Shown piece after piece: positions 31,456 to 42,932 of a stretch of DNA of 64,000 nt. The DNA is from Haematobia irritans (taxonomy: Eukaryota > Arthropoda > Insecta > Diptera > Muscidae), in NCBI RefSeq assembly GCF_050003625.1, contig NC_134401.1, forward strand, positions 97,814,852 to 97,878,851, read 5' to 3'. The first letter of the stretch is position 1. Every line of letters begins with the position of its first letter. Below the pieces are notes generated by a model. It was given only the letters and a program-made list of their open reading frames with translations, searched no databases and was not told the origin of the DNA. Made by a program: the position numbers and the translations under genes.

Positions 31456-32464
31456 TAGTAATACATCTGAAATATTACAAAAAATTTTAAATTTTTATCA
31501 CTTGTGCAACTGAAATCTCTTAATTTTAATTTTTCATCTATTGGTGTTTTTCTGTGAACTAAAAGCTTTCACTCTGCTGAACGATTTCTGGATTAACACG
31601 GAAATGTGCTGATGACTTTAGGACTCAAATTCCGAGAACTCGCGGAATAACTTGGTATTTAAATTTCTTAGCAGTTTTTCAATTCCCAGAAATCTCACAT
31701 CTCTCGCTTAATGATATTTCCTAGCCACAATGGTTTTCGGTTAGAACATTTTCCTGTTTTAGTTTAATGTTTGCCAATGTTGTCAGTTGTCACCAGCCTT
31801 GTTCATGTCTTCGAAATTTCCAAATCAGTTGTTCTACTGTTGAAAATTCCATTACGTATGAATGTTGACAGTGAAATCGCTGACAGCATTTTTGAATGAA
31901 AATTTCGTTAGTCTAAATTAGAGAATTTTTCAAGGATATATTTTGCCTAAAGCTAAGTGCTTGTTGCTATTGATGATTGTGGTGGAAGCGACGTTTAGGG
32001 ACGGAACTCCTTCAAGCATGTTGAATCGGAAATTGGCAAAAGTGTGAAGTGGTAGTGGAATATTTAGATTAAATATGAATGAAATTAATAAAAAAGGGTT
32101 CTCACAATATATTCATATTCTAGGCTCCTCATTCCACACAAAATTCTGAAGAAGATATCATAGCCCTATCCTACTACTCGTAGCTGGCTTTGATGGACAT
32201 CTTTAATATCCTTTAGATTCACAAATGTCCATAATTCACTTTGTTTTACATCCCAAATGTTTATGTAGATGTTCAGTATAAGACCTTCTATTAGTGTCAC
32301 TCATGGGAAAAGAAGGATATTATTTTCTGATTGTTTGTTAACCCTATGAGTACCGATGTCTACTACAGAGGACATTCAAAGATGAACCCACCATCTAACT
32401 TTGTTTCTATTTCGATTTACTCATCTAAGCTAATTTAAATAATGGGCCGATAGCCTCGAGTTGC
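31456..32464. other. Non-coding intron sequence, nothing recognised
   Basis: About 1 kb without a recognised element or exon; it may be original intron. No convincing ORF. Confidence 0.45.
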
Positions 32465-33773
32465 TAAAGGGTGATACGGTCAAAATTTGGTCAAGGGAAA
32501 ACGTGTGTAAATCGGTGAAATCGTTTATTTAAAAAATCAAATTAAATTTCTTTTTCAAGTTCAATTAGTATAAAATTCAGGAAAAATATTCAGTTAGGCT
32601 TTCGCTTTTCCAAATCCAAATTGCTGGGCCTCACGCTTGACATCTGCCATCAGATTTTGTACAGCCACCTTGTCCACCTTCTTCGCCGCAGAAAGCCAGT
32701 TTGCCTTGAACTGCTGCTCGTCCTTAGCAGTTTTTTTTTGGTCTTCTTTAGGTTCCGCTTGACAATAGCCCAGTATTTCTTAATTGGGCGGAGCTCTGGC
32801 GTGTTGGGAGGGTTCTTGTCCTTGGGAACCACCTGCACGTTGTTGGCGGCGTACCACTCCATGGCCTTTTTACCGTAATGGCAAGACGCCAAATCCGGCC
32901 AAAACAGTACGGAACCACCGTGTTTCTTCAGGAAAGGCAGCAGACGTTTATTCAAACACTCTTTCACGTAAATTTCTTGGTTGACAGTCCCGGAAGTTAT
33001 GAAAATACTGTTTTTCAAGCCACAGGTACAGATGGCTTGCCAAACCAGATATTTCGTTGCGAACTTTGACAGTTTTATGTGCTTGAAAATATCTGCTACC
33101 TTTCCCCTTCCATTTGCCGTATAAAACTCCTGTCCCGGAAGCTGCTTGTAGTCGGCTTTGACGTAGGTTTCGTCGTCCATTACCACGCAGTCAAACTTCG
33201 TCAGCATCGTCGTGTACAGCCTCCGGGATCGCGCTTTGGCCGTCGTATTTTGTTTATCATCGCGATTTGGAGTCACTACCTTCTTGTAAGTCGATAGTCC
33301 GGCTCGTTTTTGGCTCGATGCACGGTTGTAGACGATACACCCAGCTTATTTGCGGTTTCTCGGAGAGAGAGAGGTTAGGGTTTCGCTTGAAACTACCGGC
33401 AACTCTCTTTGTCGTCTCAGCGGCTTCCGGTTTTCGATTTCCCCCCGATCCAGACTCCCTGGCTGTCGACAAACGTTCCCCAAACACTTTAATTACATTT
33501 GTAACGGTTGATTTGGCAACTTTTAGCGATTTTGCCAGCTTTGCGTGCGAGTAGCTCGGATTTTCGCGATGCGCGAGCAAAATTTTGATACGCTGCTTTT
33601 CTTGCTTGGACGTCATTTTGACAAATGAAGAGTGAATTCCAAAATCAAAATAGGAGCAACATTCTACACACACACACACCTTCAAAATGAGGGGTGTTCA
33701 GGTTTTTTAAATGCAAAATTGGAAGAAATACGTTAAGTTTATATTGACCAAATTTGGACCGTATCACCCTTTA
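32465..33773 (-). mobile_element. ITmD37E-type DNA transposon with TA target duplication
   Basis: Ends AAGGGTGATACGGTCAAAAT (32467) and its inverted form ending ACGGTATCACCCTT-like at 33771 (right end reads GACCGTATCACCCTT), each flanked by TA. Length 1305 bp, normal for the IS630-Tc1-mariner superfamily. Confidence 0.92.
32650..33615 (-). pseudogene. ITmD37E transposase, frameshifted and catalytically altered
   Basis: The gene reads from ATG at ~33615 (MTSKQEKQRIKILLAHREN), through a helix-turn-helix (YSHAKLAKSLKVAKSTVTNV). Frame changes near 33360 and 33260-33330 then disrupt the second DNA-binding region (visible as LRETANKLGVSSTTVHRA in another frame). From 33276 the catalytic part reads DRDD..., CVVMDDETYVKADYK with the first Asp, LFWPDLASCHYGKKAMEWY with the second, and TPELRPIKKYWAIVK. 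Counting 37 residues after the second Asp lands on Lys where the family has Glu, so the DD37E triad is broken (E to K). Both the frameshifts and this change make it dead. The terminal repeats look intact. Confidence 0.88.
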
Positions 33774-33955
33774 TTGCCCGTATATTTAAATAAGTTTATT
33801 GTAATTTGTAATTATAATAAATTAAATAATAAATAGATAAATAATTTAAAGAAATGACTATTATCTAAATATGCTATAACTATTTTCCATATTGGTGGGT
33901 ACTAAGATGAATTTTTTTTTGGACATTCACAGAAACGGCTCGGATTTAGATAAAG

Positions 33956-34167
33956 TTCCCGTGGTGCAATGGTTGGCATGCCCGCCTTGCATACACAGGG
34001 TTGTGGGTTCAAATTCAGTTTCGACCAAACCACCAAAAAGTTTTTCTGCGGTGGATTATCCTACCTCAGTAATGCTGGTGCCATTTCTAAGTGTTTCACT
34101 GCATTGTGGAAACGCCGTTCGTACTCGGCTATAAAAGAGAGTCCCATGTCATTGAGCTTAACATAGA
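33956..34167 (+). mobile_element. 3'-truncated SINE copy
   Basis: CCCGTGGTGCAATGGTTGGC, then TGCCCGCCTTGCATACAC and GTGGGTTCAAATTCAGTTTC (degraded box B), then GGATTATCCTACCTCAGTAA and GAGCTTAACATAGAATGG; the last ~100 bp with the (CCTAA)n tail are absent. Confidence 0.85.
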
Positions 34168-34500
34168 ATGGTTTAACTAGAGAAATAAAATCCTCAAAAT
34201 AAACGTTACTCTATATTTGAAGCGTTTTTACCTTAAATCTAAAGATTACATATATCGGATATTTTAAGGACGAATTTCCTAATTCAAAAATGTTTTTATT
34301 TACTTAAAAAAAAATGCCCTAGATGAAAGAAATACTATTTTAACGTACATTTCCAAGATGAGAGTCCTAAATTGAATGACAAAAATTTCAAATTTCAAGC
34401 AAAGATTAAACTGTCTTTTCATTAAAAATGTATTATCTTAAAAAAAATTTATCCTTGATATTGTGTAAATTGAGTTTATTTACTAAATTTTAGGTAGTAT
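34168..34500. mobile_element. Fragment of the ACACTGAAAAAA MITE family
   Basis: Shares AAATCCTCAAAATAAA, TATATTTGAAG.GTTTTTA and TTAAATCTAAAGATT with 30240-30530. Confidence 0.6.
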
Positions 34501-34534
34501 AATATTTTACATTAGGTCAATATTTTTATATATA

Positions 34535-35045
34535 CTTCATTCCGTTTGTAACATATCGAAATATTGGTCTAAGACTCCATAAAGTATATATATTCTGGGT
34601 CGTGAAATTTTGAGTCGATCTAGCTATGTCCGTCTGTCCGGCTGTCCATCCGTCTGTGAAAATCAAGCTAACTTCGGAACGAAACAAACTATCGACTTGA
34701 AACTTCGCATAAGTAGTTGTTATTGATTGGATTGGTATTGGTCCGATGGTATTGCAAATGGGCCATATCGGACCACTTTTACGTATAGCCCCCATATAAA
34801 TGGGCCCCCAGATTTGACTTGCGGAGCCTATTAGAGAAGCAAATTTCATCCGATCCGGTTGAAATTTGGTACGTCGTGTTAGTATACGGTCTCTAATATT
34901 CACGCTAAAATTGTTCCAAATATATACAGCCCCCATATAAACTGATCCCCAGATTTGTCCTCCGATGCCTCTTGGAGGAACAAATTTCATCCGATCCGGT
35001 TGAAATTCGGTACGTGGTGTTAGTATATCGTCTGTAACAACAATA
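34535..35045 (+). mobile_element. DINE-like element, second subfamily, truncated
   Basis: ATTCCGTTTGTAACATATCG, CCATAAAGTATATATATTCT, GTCCGTCTGTCCGGC and two to three ~153-bp units. It runs directly into a first-subfamily copy. Confidence 0.7.
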
Positions 35046-35629
35046 CACATCGAAATATAGATTTCCGACTATACAAAGTATATATATTCTTGATCAGGGA
35101 GAAATTCTAAGACGATATAAGCATGTCCGTCTGTCTGTCTGTTGTAATCACACTACAGCCTTCAATAATGGCTCTATTATTCTGAAGTTTGACACAGATT
35201 TGTTTTTGGTTTGCAGGCAGGTCAAGTTCGAAAATGGACTATATCGGTCCAATTTTTGATATAGTCCCCATATATACCGACTTCCCGATTTGAGGTCTTG
35301 GGTTTATAGAAACCGTAGTTTTCATCCAATTTGTCTGAAATTTAAAATCTAGAGGTAGTATAGGAGCACAAGGAGGTGTACCAAAAATGGTGAGTATCGG
35401 TCCATGTTTGGGTATAGCCCCCATATAGACCGATCTCCCGATTTTATTTCTTGGGCTTATAGAAACCGTAGTTTTTATCCAAAATTAAATCTAGAAAATT
35501 GGATCAAGATCAAGAAGTATTTTAGGACCATAAAGAGGTGTGCCGAAAATTGTGAGTATCGGTCCATGTTTTAGTATAGCCCCCATAAGACCAATATCTC
35601 GATTTAATTCCTTGGTTTCTAGAAACGGT

Positions 35630-36375
35630 TTTTTTTTCATTCTTCAAATTCTTCTTTATTAATTTGATTTTTAAATACAATTCATTTAATGAGATTTTAT
35701 CACAATAGATATTACAACAAATGAGACTCTGGCTGGCAATATAAGCTATGTCATTTAAGATACATATTATTAAAGGCAAAAACAGGTTAAAGACCTTTAT
35801 ATCAAATTAAACAAAAGTCAAATATTGTTGAAAATTAACATGCATGCAGAAGATTATCTAATTCAATAACCTAAAACAAACATATATTTTCAATTTGATA
35901 ATTTAATAGTAAAACAAAGAAATATTTTAATATACTTGCTCTACGCAAGACCTTATCAAACAATAAGGGGAAGTTTCAATTTTGGAAAAATAATTTAAAT
36001 TTAGCCTTTTGATGAAATCACAAATGTTCTCATATCCAGTTTCATTATGAAGTAAAGAAGTAGAGTATCTCCAATTCTTTCCATTGATAATTTTTAAACA
36101 TTTATTTTGTACAATCTGTAACTTCTCCAAATGGGTCTTTGCAGCTTTGTACCAAACTGGACATGCATATGTTAAAATAGGTCTTATGATACCTTTGAAC
36201 AGAAGATTCTTATTTTTATGATTCAGCAGAGACTTTCTACACAAAAGCGGCCACAACGCCCTTAACGATTTTAACGATTTGTTACGGATCTCTTCTAAGT
36301 GTTTCCCATAAGTTAATTTTTTATCTAACGTGACCCCCAGATGCTTGACACTATCAGCAACCGCAATCGGTAGTT
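35630..36375 (-). mobile_element. 5'-truncated jockey-type LINE
   Basis: The minus strand carries the end of an RT ORF (36375 to 35927) followed by a ~300-bp AT-rich 3' region. It interrupts the DINE-like element between GGTTTCTAGAAACGG and TAGTTTTTATCC. Exact ends and TSD were not resolved. Confidence 0.75.
35927..36375 (-). pseudogene. C-terminal part of a jockey-type LINE reverse transcriptase
   Basis: About 148 codons lacking the N-terminal region and ending in a normal stop at 35927. The frame opens with SVKHLGVTLDKKLTYGKHLE, continues LLNHKNKNLLFKGIIRPILT, YACPVWYKAAKTHLEKLQIV and QNKCLKIINGKNW. These are the post-YADD blocks of Jockey-clade RTs (KYLG..LD..L....H, R..L....LLYK..IRP...YG.P.W..A....KLQ..QNK.LR). 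It gives no product by itself. The open frame suggests modest age. Confidence 0.85.
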
Positions 36376-36485
36376 TTTATCCGCTTGGGATAAAATCTGT
36401 CATCAAACCCCCCTGAAATTTCAAAGGAAACTATAAAATTTGATTTATTTTAGATTCGGCCCCGCCGAACTTACTGCTGTATATA

Positions 36486-36690
36486 CTTGTTTTGTCTAAT
36501 ATATACCCCGTATGGAGTAACTTACAATTTAGAAGACGAAGCTTTAAGACACCTTGCCATCGGTTAGTATTACCACAACCCAAATAATTCAATTGTTGAT
36601 GACAGTCTTTTGTAGAAGTTTCTACGCAATCCATGGTGGAGAGTACATAAGATTCGGCCTGGCTGAACTTACGGCCCTATATACTTGTTT
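36486..36690 (+). mobile_element. DINE-like 3' end fragment
   Basis: GTCTAATATATACCCCGTAT, GTAGAAGTTTCTACG, GGTGGAGAGTACATAAGATT, hairpin TTCGGCCTGGCTGAA, ATACTTGTTT. Same as 1-190. Confidence 0.75.
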
Positions 36691-36764
36691 AGTGTAATAT
36701 GCAATAAATTATAATACCCTGTTCCACAGTGTGGCACAGTGTATAAATATATATATGCTGTTAC

Positions 36765-36926
36765 ACTCAAAAAAATGTGAACCCTCTCGAATATTTACTT
36801 ATTTTTGTGATCGGCGTCTTGTCAACGTTTAAAATACTATTTAGTTAAAATTTTCTAAAAATAATCTAAATTTTCTAAACTTAACCAAGTTTTTTTCCTG
36901 GTGGGTTCACTGTTTTTTTAGTGTAG
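36765..36926. mobile_element. Deletion-derivative MITE, 'GTGAACCC' family
   Basis: 162 bp with terminal inverted repeats: left TACACTCAAAAAAATGTGAA followed by CCC; right end inverted reads TACACTAAAAAAACAGTGAA followed by CCC. Its interior matches only the right third of 26834-27352, so the left two-thirds are deleted. Confidence 0.85.
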
Positions 36927-37548
36927 TGCTAGGAAATAAAAAAGAAATTTTAAATTTTTGTGGCAGAAGTTGTAATTCGGTGGTGAAAGGGTTAATGTAT
37001 GGCCACATTAGGTTCAGATAAAAGCCAGAGTTTTGGCCCAATTTGGTTGAAATTTTGCATAGGAAGTAGATTTAGCATTGTATCTATGCGTGCCAAATTT
37101 GGTTGTAATCGATTCAGATTTAGATATAGCTCCCATATATATCTTTCGCCCGATATGCACTTATATGGACCCAGAAGCCAGAGTTTTATCCCGATTAGCT
37201 CAAAATTTTGCACAAGGAGTACAATTGGTAGTATAGTCATGTGTGCCAAATTTCATTGAAATCAATTCAGATTTAGATATAGCTTCCATATATATTTTTC
37301 GCCCGATATGGATTTATATGGCCCCAGAAGCCAGAGTTTTATTCCAATTTGGTTGAAATTTTGCACTAGTAGTACAATTAGTAATATAGTCATGTGTGCC
37401 AAATTTGATTGAAATCGGTTCAGATTTAGATATAGCTCCCATATATATTTTTCTGATTTCAACAAAAATGGTAAAAATACCATATTTTCCTTGTAAAATT
37501 GCCACTGCTTCGTCGAAAAGTTGTAAAGATGACTCTAATTTTCCTAAA

Positions 37549-39633
37549 CTTTTAATCAGGGCTGTGGAGTCGAGCCAATTTTGCTCGACTCCGACTCCAG
37601 CATTTTTCATCAGCTCGACTCCGACTCCGGAGTCGACTCCGGGTTATATAACTAAATCTCAATTTAATACCACTAATTTGTAGTTCTATTGTGGGGGTAC
37701 CGTAAGTGGATCGATATAAAGTATCGTATTTATTTATATGTGCAAAAAAAGGTCTTAATTTCACATTAGATGCCAATTGAACTCTATATTTCAAATTTAG
37801 GGCAATGTTTAATAAATAAAATAATGATATAAATAACCATCATAATATGAGAAGATACAAACAATATATGTATTTGTGGACCAAAATTATTGATACTATA
37901 TCAAATCCTTTAAATTTGTTGCGAGCCATATACAGGTGTATATGCCCATATGCATGAATTTGAATCTGAATCGATTTAGACAAAATTGTATATACTTCTA
38001 CAAAATCTATGTACTTAAAATTTAAATCTAACGTTATGGGACGTAACACAATTTTAACCAAAAATAAAAATGCTAGGAAAGTCTAAAGTCGGGAGGTCTG
38101 ATTATAATATACTCTGCACAACTTTGTATTTAGATCTACATTTTGATAAAATCTCAAATTCTACAAAGTCTCGGACAATATTTGGGAAATATTTATAATT
38201 GTTTAGACAATTTCGCAAAAATGCATTTATGATTCATTCATTGAAAAATTTGACTCATTTCTACAAGTTTTCGACTTAGCAGTGAGTATCAGTGAGCATA
38301 CAATTTTGGAAAAATTTTTGTCTAGTAAATACAATTTTGCAAAATTTTATATAGAAATAAAATTTTGCACAATTTTCTACAGAAACAAAATTTTAAATAA
38401 ATTTTCTATAGAAATAAAATTTAGGCTAAATTTTCTATAGAAATCAAATTTTGACCAAATATATAGAAATAAAATTTGGCAAATTTTTTTTATAGAATTT
38501 AAAAAAAATTGTGCAACAAACAACATTTTGCAAAATTTTCTATAGAAAAAAAATTTGCAAAATATTCTATAGAAATAACATTTTGACTAAATTTTATATA
38601 GAAAAAAATATTTCTATAGTAATAAAATTTTGAATACATTTTTTATAGCAGTGAGCATCAGTAAGAAAAAATAATTGAGAAAATTTGCTATAGAAATAAA
38701 ATTTGACAATTTTTTTATAGAAATAAAATTTTGAAAAAATTATCAATAAAAATACAGTTTTAGAAAAATTTTTGTATAGTAAAATATTCTACAGAAACAA
38801 AATTTTGACTAAATTTTCTATAGAAATAAAATGTTGACAAAATTTTTTATAGAAATAAAATTTTGACCAAATTTTCTAATAAAAAAATCTATTACTATAA
38901 AATTTTTGCAAATTTTTTATGGAAATAAAATTTTGACCAAATTTTCTAATAAAAAATCTACTACTATAAAATTTTGGCAAAATTTTCTATAGAAATGAAA
39001 TTTTGACTTAAATTTTTATAGAAATAAAATTATCAATAGAAATAAAATTTTGTTTCTTTAGAAACAAAATTTTGCCTCAATTTTCTATAGAAATAAAATT
39101 TTGACGAAATAGAAAATTTCTATAGTAATAAAATTTTGAATAAATTTTTTATAGAAATAAAATTTTGACAAAATTTTCTATAGAGATAACATTTTGACAA
39201 AATTTTCTATAAAAAACAACTTTGAAAAAATGTTCTGTCAATATTCCACATATGTATATGGCCTTAAAATAAAATTAAAAAAGAAATAATTTCGATTGTT
39301 CGAAATATTTCAAATAAATTGATATGGGCATTAAAATGGATCGATCCAGCCCATCTGCTAGTCTAACATTCTAGGAAACATAAAAAGATAGCCGTAATTG
39401 GAAGTTGATTTTCATTTACAATCATGCTGTACATTGATCGAATGAATAACGCAATGGAAACTAATTTGCGAAAAAAACTTGTTTAGTTACAAAAATGTGA
39501 AGTGTTTTAAAAAAAATAGTTTATCCGGAGTCGGAGTCGAGCAAAATTTTTACGACTCCGACTCCGACTCCAGCAAAATCTTCAGACTCCGACTCCAAGA
39601 CTCCGACTCCGGCTCTACAGCCCTGCTTTTAAT
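37549..39633. mobile_element. Non-autonomous hAT element (2.07 kb) with 8-bp TSD
   Basis: CTTTTAAT at 37549-37556 and 39626-39633 flanks an element (37557-39625) with termini CAGGGCTGTGGAGTCGAGCC and, inverted, CAGGGCTGTAGAGCCGGAGT. Each end has a cluster of GACTCCGACTCC / GGAGTCGGAGTCG motifs (37560-37650, 39525-39620). No transposase ORF; the interior holds minisatellite units (38290-39240) and a piece of third-subfamily DINE-like sequence (~38075-38130). Confidence 0.93.
38290..39240. repeat. 29-bp minisatellite, diverged, inside the hAT element
   Basis: About 30 irregular units (TTTTCTATAGAAATAAAATT with TTGAC/TTGAA variants), including two copies of GCAGTGAGCATCAGT / GCAGTGAGTATCAGT text (~38280, ~38648). 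More diverged than 14860-18450. Confidence 0.8.
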
Positions 39634-39965
39634 ACATATATATTGAGCGATAAATCATAAATAAACTTTTGCGAAGTTTCCTTAAAATTGCTTCAGATTT
39701 AAATGTTTCCCATATTTTTTTACTAAAATTGTGTTCCACCCTAGTGCATTAGCCAACTTAAATTTTGAGTCTATAGATTTTGTAAAAGTCTATCCAATTC
39801 TGTCCAAATCGAGTGATATTTAAATGTATGTATTTGGGACAAACCTTTATATATAGCACCCAACACATTTGACGGATGTGATATGGTATCGAAAATTTTG
39901 ATCTACAAAGTGGTGCAGGGTATAATATAGTCGGCCCCGCCCGATTTTAGACTTTCCTTACTTGT

Positions 39966-40412
39966 TCATTCATATGTTATAACCTCTACCAAGTATGCAG
40001 TAGGATTTTTAATAGTCGTCTTGGCACAAATATTTTACTCTTTCATTCCCTTGTTTTTGTTCGAACTTTGATGCTTTTATTTTTGTATTTTTATGACACT
40101 TACAAAGCCATCAAATACAACTTTTATCTATCAAATAATTTATTATGGGATATCGACTTCGTAGAACATAGTATGTTTTAGCTTTTTCTATTCGTGCAAA
40201 ATATACCAAAGTTTTCCATATACTCGAAAACTTGTTGTACTATGTCACTCTGTTGTTACGTGTTGGGGAATTTCTTGCATTCACTTGATTGCATTGAACC
40301 ACTTCAGGAATTTATTTATGAAGGAGATCATAACGGTGGCATATGAAATCTTCAGTTGATCACACAATTTGATTTGAGTTGAAGAAACTCAAAAAGAAAA
40401 CTATGTAGAAAA
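39966..40412. other. Non-coding intron sequence, nothing recognised
   Basis: About 450 bp between the DINE-like element and the left arm of the large inverted repeat. Confidence 0.45.
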
Positions 40413-40615
40413 CAAGTAAGTAAAGTAGAAAGTCGGGCGGGGCCGACTATATCATACCCTAAACCACCCTTACTGAATTATTAATCATAAGCAATTGTGG
40501 GGTAACATTGATATGGGTATGGGAGATAAACCGCAGTTGCATATTTAAGAAAACTAAGGGATACATGTTTATGGGTGCTTTGTCTCAATTTGACTATAGC
40601 TCATAGTCAGTGCTG

Positions 40616-41395
40616 CCAGGGAAAAAGTTCGGTTTACCCTACAAGGACAAAAAAAATTCCCTACTTTCCCATACATTCCCAAACAATTTTCCCTACACTA
40701 TTTTTTTGTTAAATTTAAAAAAATTTTACAAAACAAAAATGGTTCTGGCAACGTATATAACTTAGAATATAAATTTGTATTACCACCACGGTTGCCAAAG
40801 TTGGTAGAATTCAACCAAAAATAGTAATTTTTTTGTTAAATCTCTATAGAAATAAAATTTTGGTAAAGTTTCTATAAACAAATTTTTGTGAGAAATTTTT
40901 CTATAGAAATATAATTTTGATAATAAATTCTATACAAAATTTTAAGAAAAAATTCCATAGAAATTAAATTTTGAGAACATTTTTTACAGAAATAATATTT
41001 TGAAAAAAAAAAATTCTATAGAAATACAATTTGGACAAAATTTTCTATAGAAAGAAAATGTTGACAAAATTTTCTACAGGAATAAAGTTTTCAAAAAAAA
41101 AAATTCTATACAAATATTTGTTTGGTAGATTTGTGGTAATCTTAAAATTTTTTTAATTTTTTTTGGCACGTGTGGTAACTGCTGTTACCACACATTGTTA
41201 AAGATCACGCCTTGCCGGCTTCTAATTTCCTCCTCTAGAACCACCAAAATGTAAAAATTATTACAAATTGTGTGAGTGAAAATGTCCCTACATTATGACC
41301 CTACGTCCCTACAAGACGCTAAATATTAGAAAACCCCTACATATAGGGAATTTCCCCTACTTCTAGCAACACTGGCTGTAGTTGCTATTGCACCT
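40616..41395 (+). mobile_element. Element with CAGTGCTGCCAGGG / CTAGCAACACTG ends carrying a minisatellite core
   Basis: Left CAGTGCTGCCAGGGAAAAAG, right CCCCTACTTCTAGCAACACTG, imperfect inverted repeats of the hAT CAGTG type. Inside, 40785-41165 is a minisatellite cassette bounded by TACCACCACGGTTGCC and GGTAGATTTGTGGTAA. The counterpart in the other arm is 47693-48407. Confidence 0.65.
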
Positions 41396-41403
41396 ACGGG
41401 GTT

Positions 41404-42838
41404 ATTATTAAAACTAGTAAGGAAAGTCTAAAGTCGGGCGGGGCCGACTTGCACCACTTTGTAGATCTAACTTTTCGATACCATATCACATCCGTCAAAT
41501 GTGTTGGGTGCTATATATAAAGGTTTGTCCCAAATACATACATTTAATATCATCGATCTGGACAGAATTTCATAGACTTCTACAAAATCTATATACTCAA
41601 AATTTAAGTCGGCTAATGCACTAGGGTGGAACACAATGTTAGTGAAAAAATATGGGAAACGTTTAAATCTGAACGTTAAATCTACTCCCTGTGCGAAATT
41701 TCAACTAAATCGAAGTAAAAAATTGGCCTCTGTGGTCATATGAAAGCGAAAGCTATATATGGGAGATATATATAAATCCGAACCGATTTCAGCCAAATTT
41801 GGCACGCATAGCTACAATGCTAATTCTACTCCCTGTGCAAAATTTCAACTAAATCGGAGTAGAAAAATTGGCCTCTGTGGTCATATGAGTGTAAATCGGG
41901 CGAAAACTATATATGGGAACTATATATAAATCTGAACCGATTTCAATCAAATTTGGCACGAATAGCAACAATGCTAAATCTACTCCCTGTGCAAAATTTC
42001 AACCAAATTGGGCCAAAACTATTAGAACCATATCAGTCCATATAGGGCGAAAGATATATATATGGGAGCTATATCTAAATCCGAACCGATTTCAATCAAA
42101 TTTTGCACACTTAACTGCAGTACTAATTGTACTCCTAGTGCAAAATTTCAAACAAATTGGGTCAAAACTCTGGCTTCTAGGACCATATTAATCCATATCG
42201 GGCGAAGGATATATATGGGAGCTATATCTAAATCTGAACCGATTTCAATAAAATTTGGCACACTTGACTATAGTAATAATTGTTCCTCTTGTGCAAAATT
42301 TTAAGCAAATTAGGGTAAAACTCTGGCTTCTGGGGCCATATAAGTCCATATCGGGCAAAACATATATATGGGAGCTATATCTAAATCTGAACCGATTTCA
42401 ATCAAATTTTGCACGCTTGACTTTACGACTAAGTGTTATGTTTGTACAAAATTTCAAGCAAATCGGTATGAAACTATGGCTGCTGGGTCCATATTAGTGC
42501 ATATCGGGCGCAAGATATATTTGGGAGCTATATCTAAATCTGAACCGATTTCTTCCAAAATCAATAGGGTTTTATTCAGACCCAAACTAGGAGCATGTGC
42601 GAAATTTGAAGGCGATTGTACTTAAATTGCGACCTGGACTTTGATCACAAAAATGTGTTCACAGACAAACGGACGGATGGACGGACAGACGGACAGACGG
42701 ACATGGTTATATCGACTCAGGGACCCACCCTGAGCATGTTTGCCAAAGACACCATATGTCTATCTCGTCTCCTTCTGGGTGTTACAAACATATGCACTAA
42801 CTTATAATACCCTGTTCCACAGTGTGGCGCAGGGTATA
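41404..42838. mobile_element. DINE-like third-subfamily element, near full-length
   Basis: It starts TAGTAAGGAAAGTCTAAAGT with GTCGGGCGGGGCCGAC, has about five ~153-bp units (ATATGGGAGCTATATCTAAA, TCTGAACCGATTTCAATCAA), a GACGGACGGACAGACGGAC run at ~42672-42700 and the end CCTGTTCCACAGTGTGGCGC AGGGTATA. The corresponding place in the other arm lacks it. Confidence 0.8.
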
Positions 42839-42932
42839 AAAAGAGAAAATCGCTCAATTAGTGTGGGTAATGAATCCAAATTTGTAAAAATCTAGCAATA
42901 TTCTTATGTAAGAGCTACAAGTACATATAAAT

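Larger units (their letters stand above)
35046..36485 (+). mobile_element. DINE-like element, first subfamily, split by a LINE fragment
   Basis: CATCGAAATATAGATTTCCG, AAAGTATATATATTCTTGAT, GTCCGTCTGTCTGTCTG, about three ~156-bp units. It resumes after the LINE at ~36376 (TTTTATCCGCTTGGG) and ends with the hairpin TTCGGCCCCGCCGAA and GTATATACTTGTTT. Confidence 0.75.
36990..39965. mobile_element. DINE-like third-subfamily element interrupted by a hAT element
   Basis: 36990-37548 and 39634-39965 flank the hAT insertion and contain TTCAGATTTAGATATAGCTC, CCATATATATTTTTCGCCCG. The right end has CAAAGTGGTGCAGGGTATAA and AGTCGGCCCCGCCCGA, then CTTACTTGTT, as at 41404. Confidence 0.7.
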
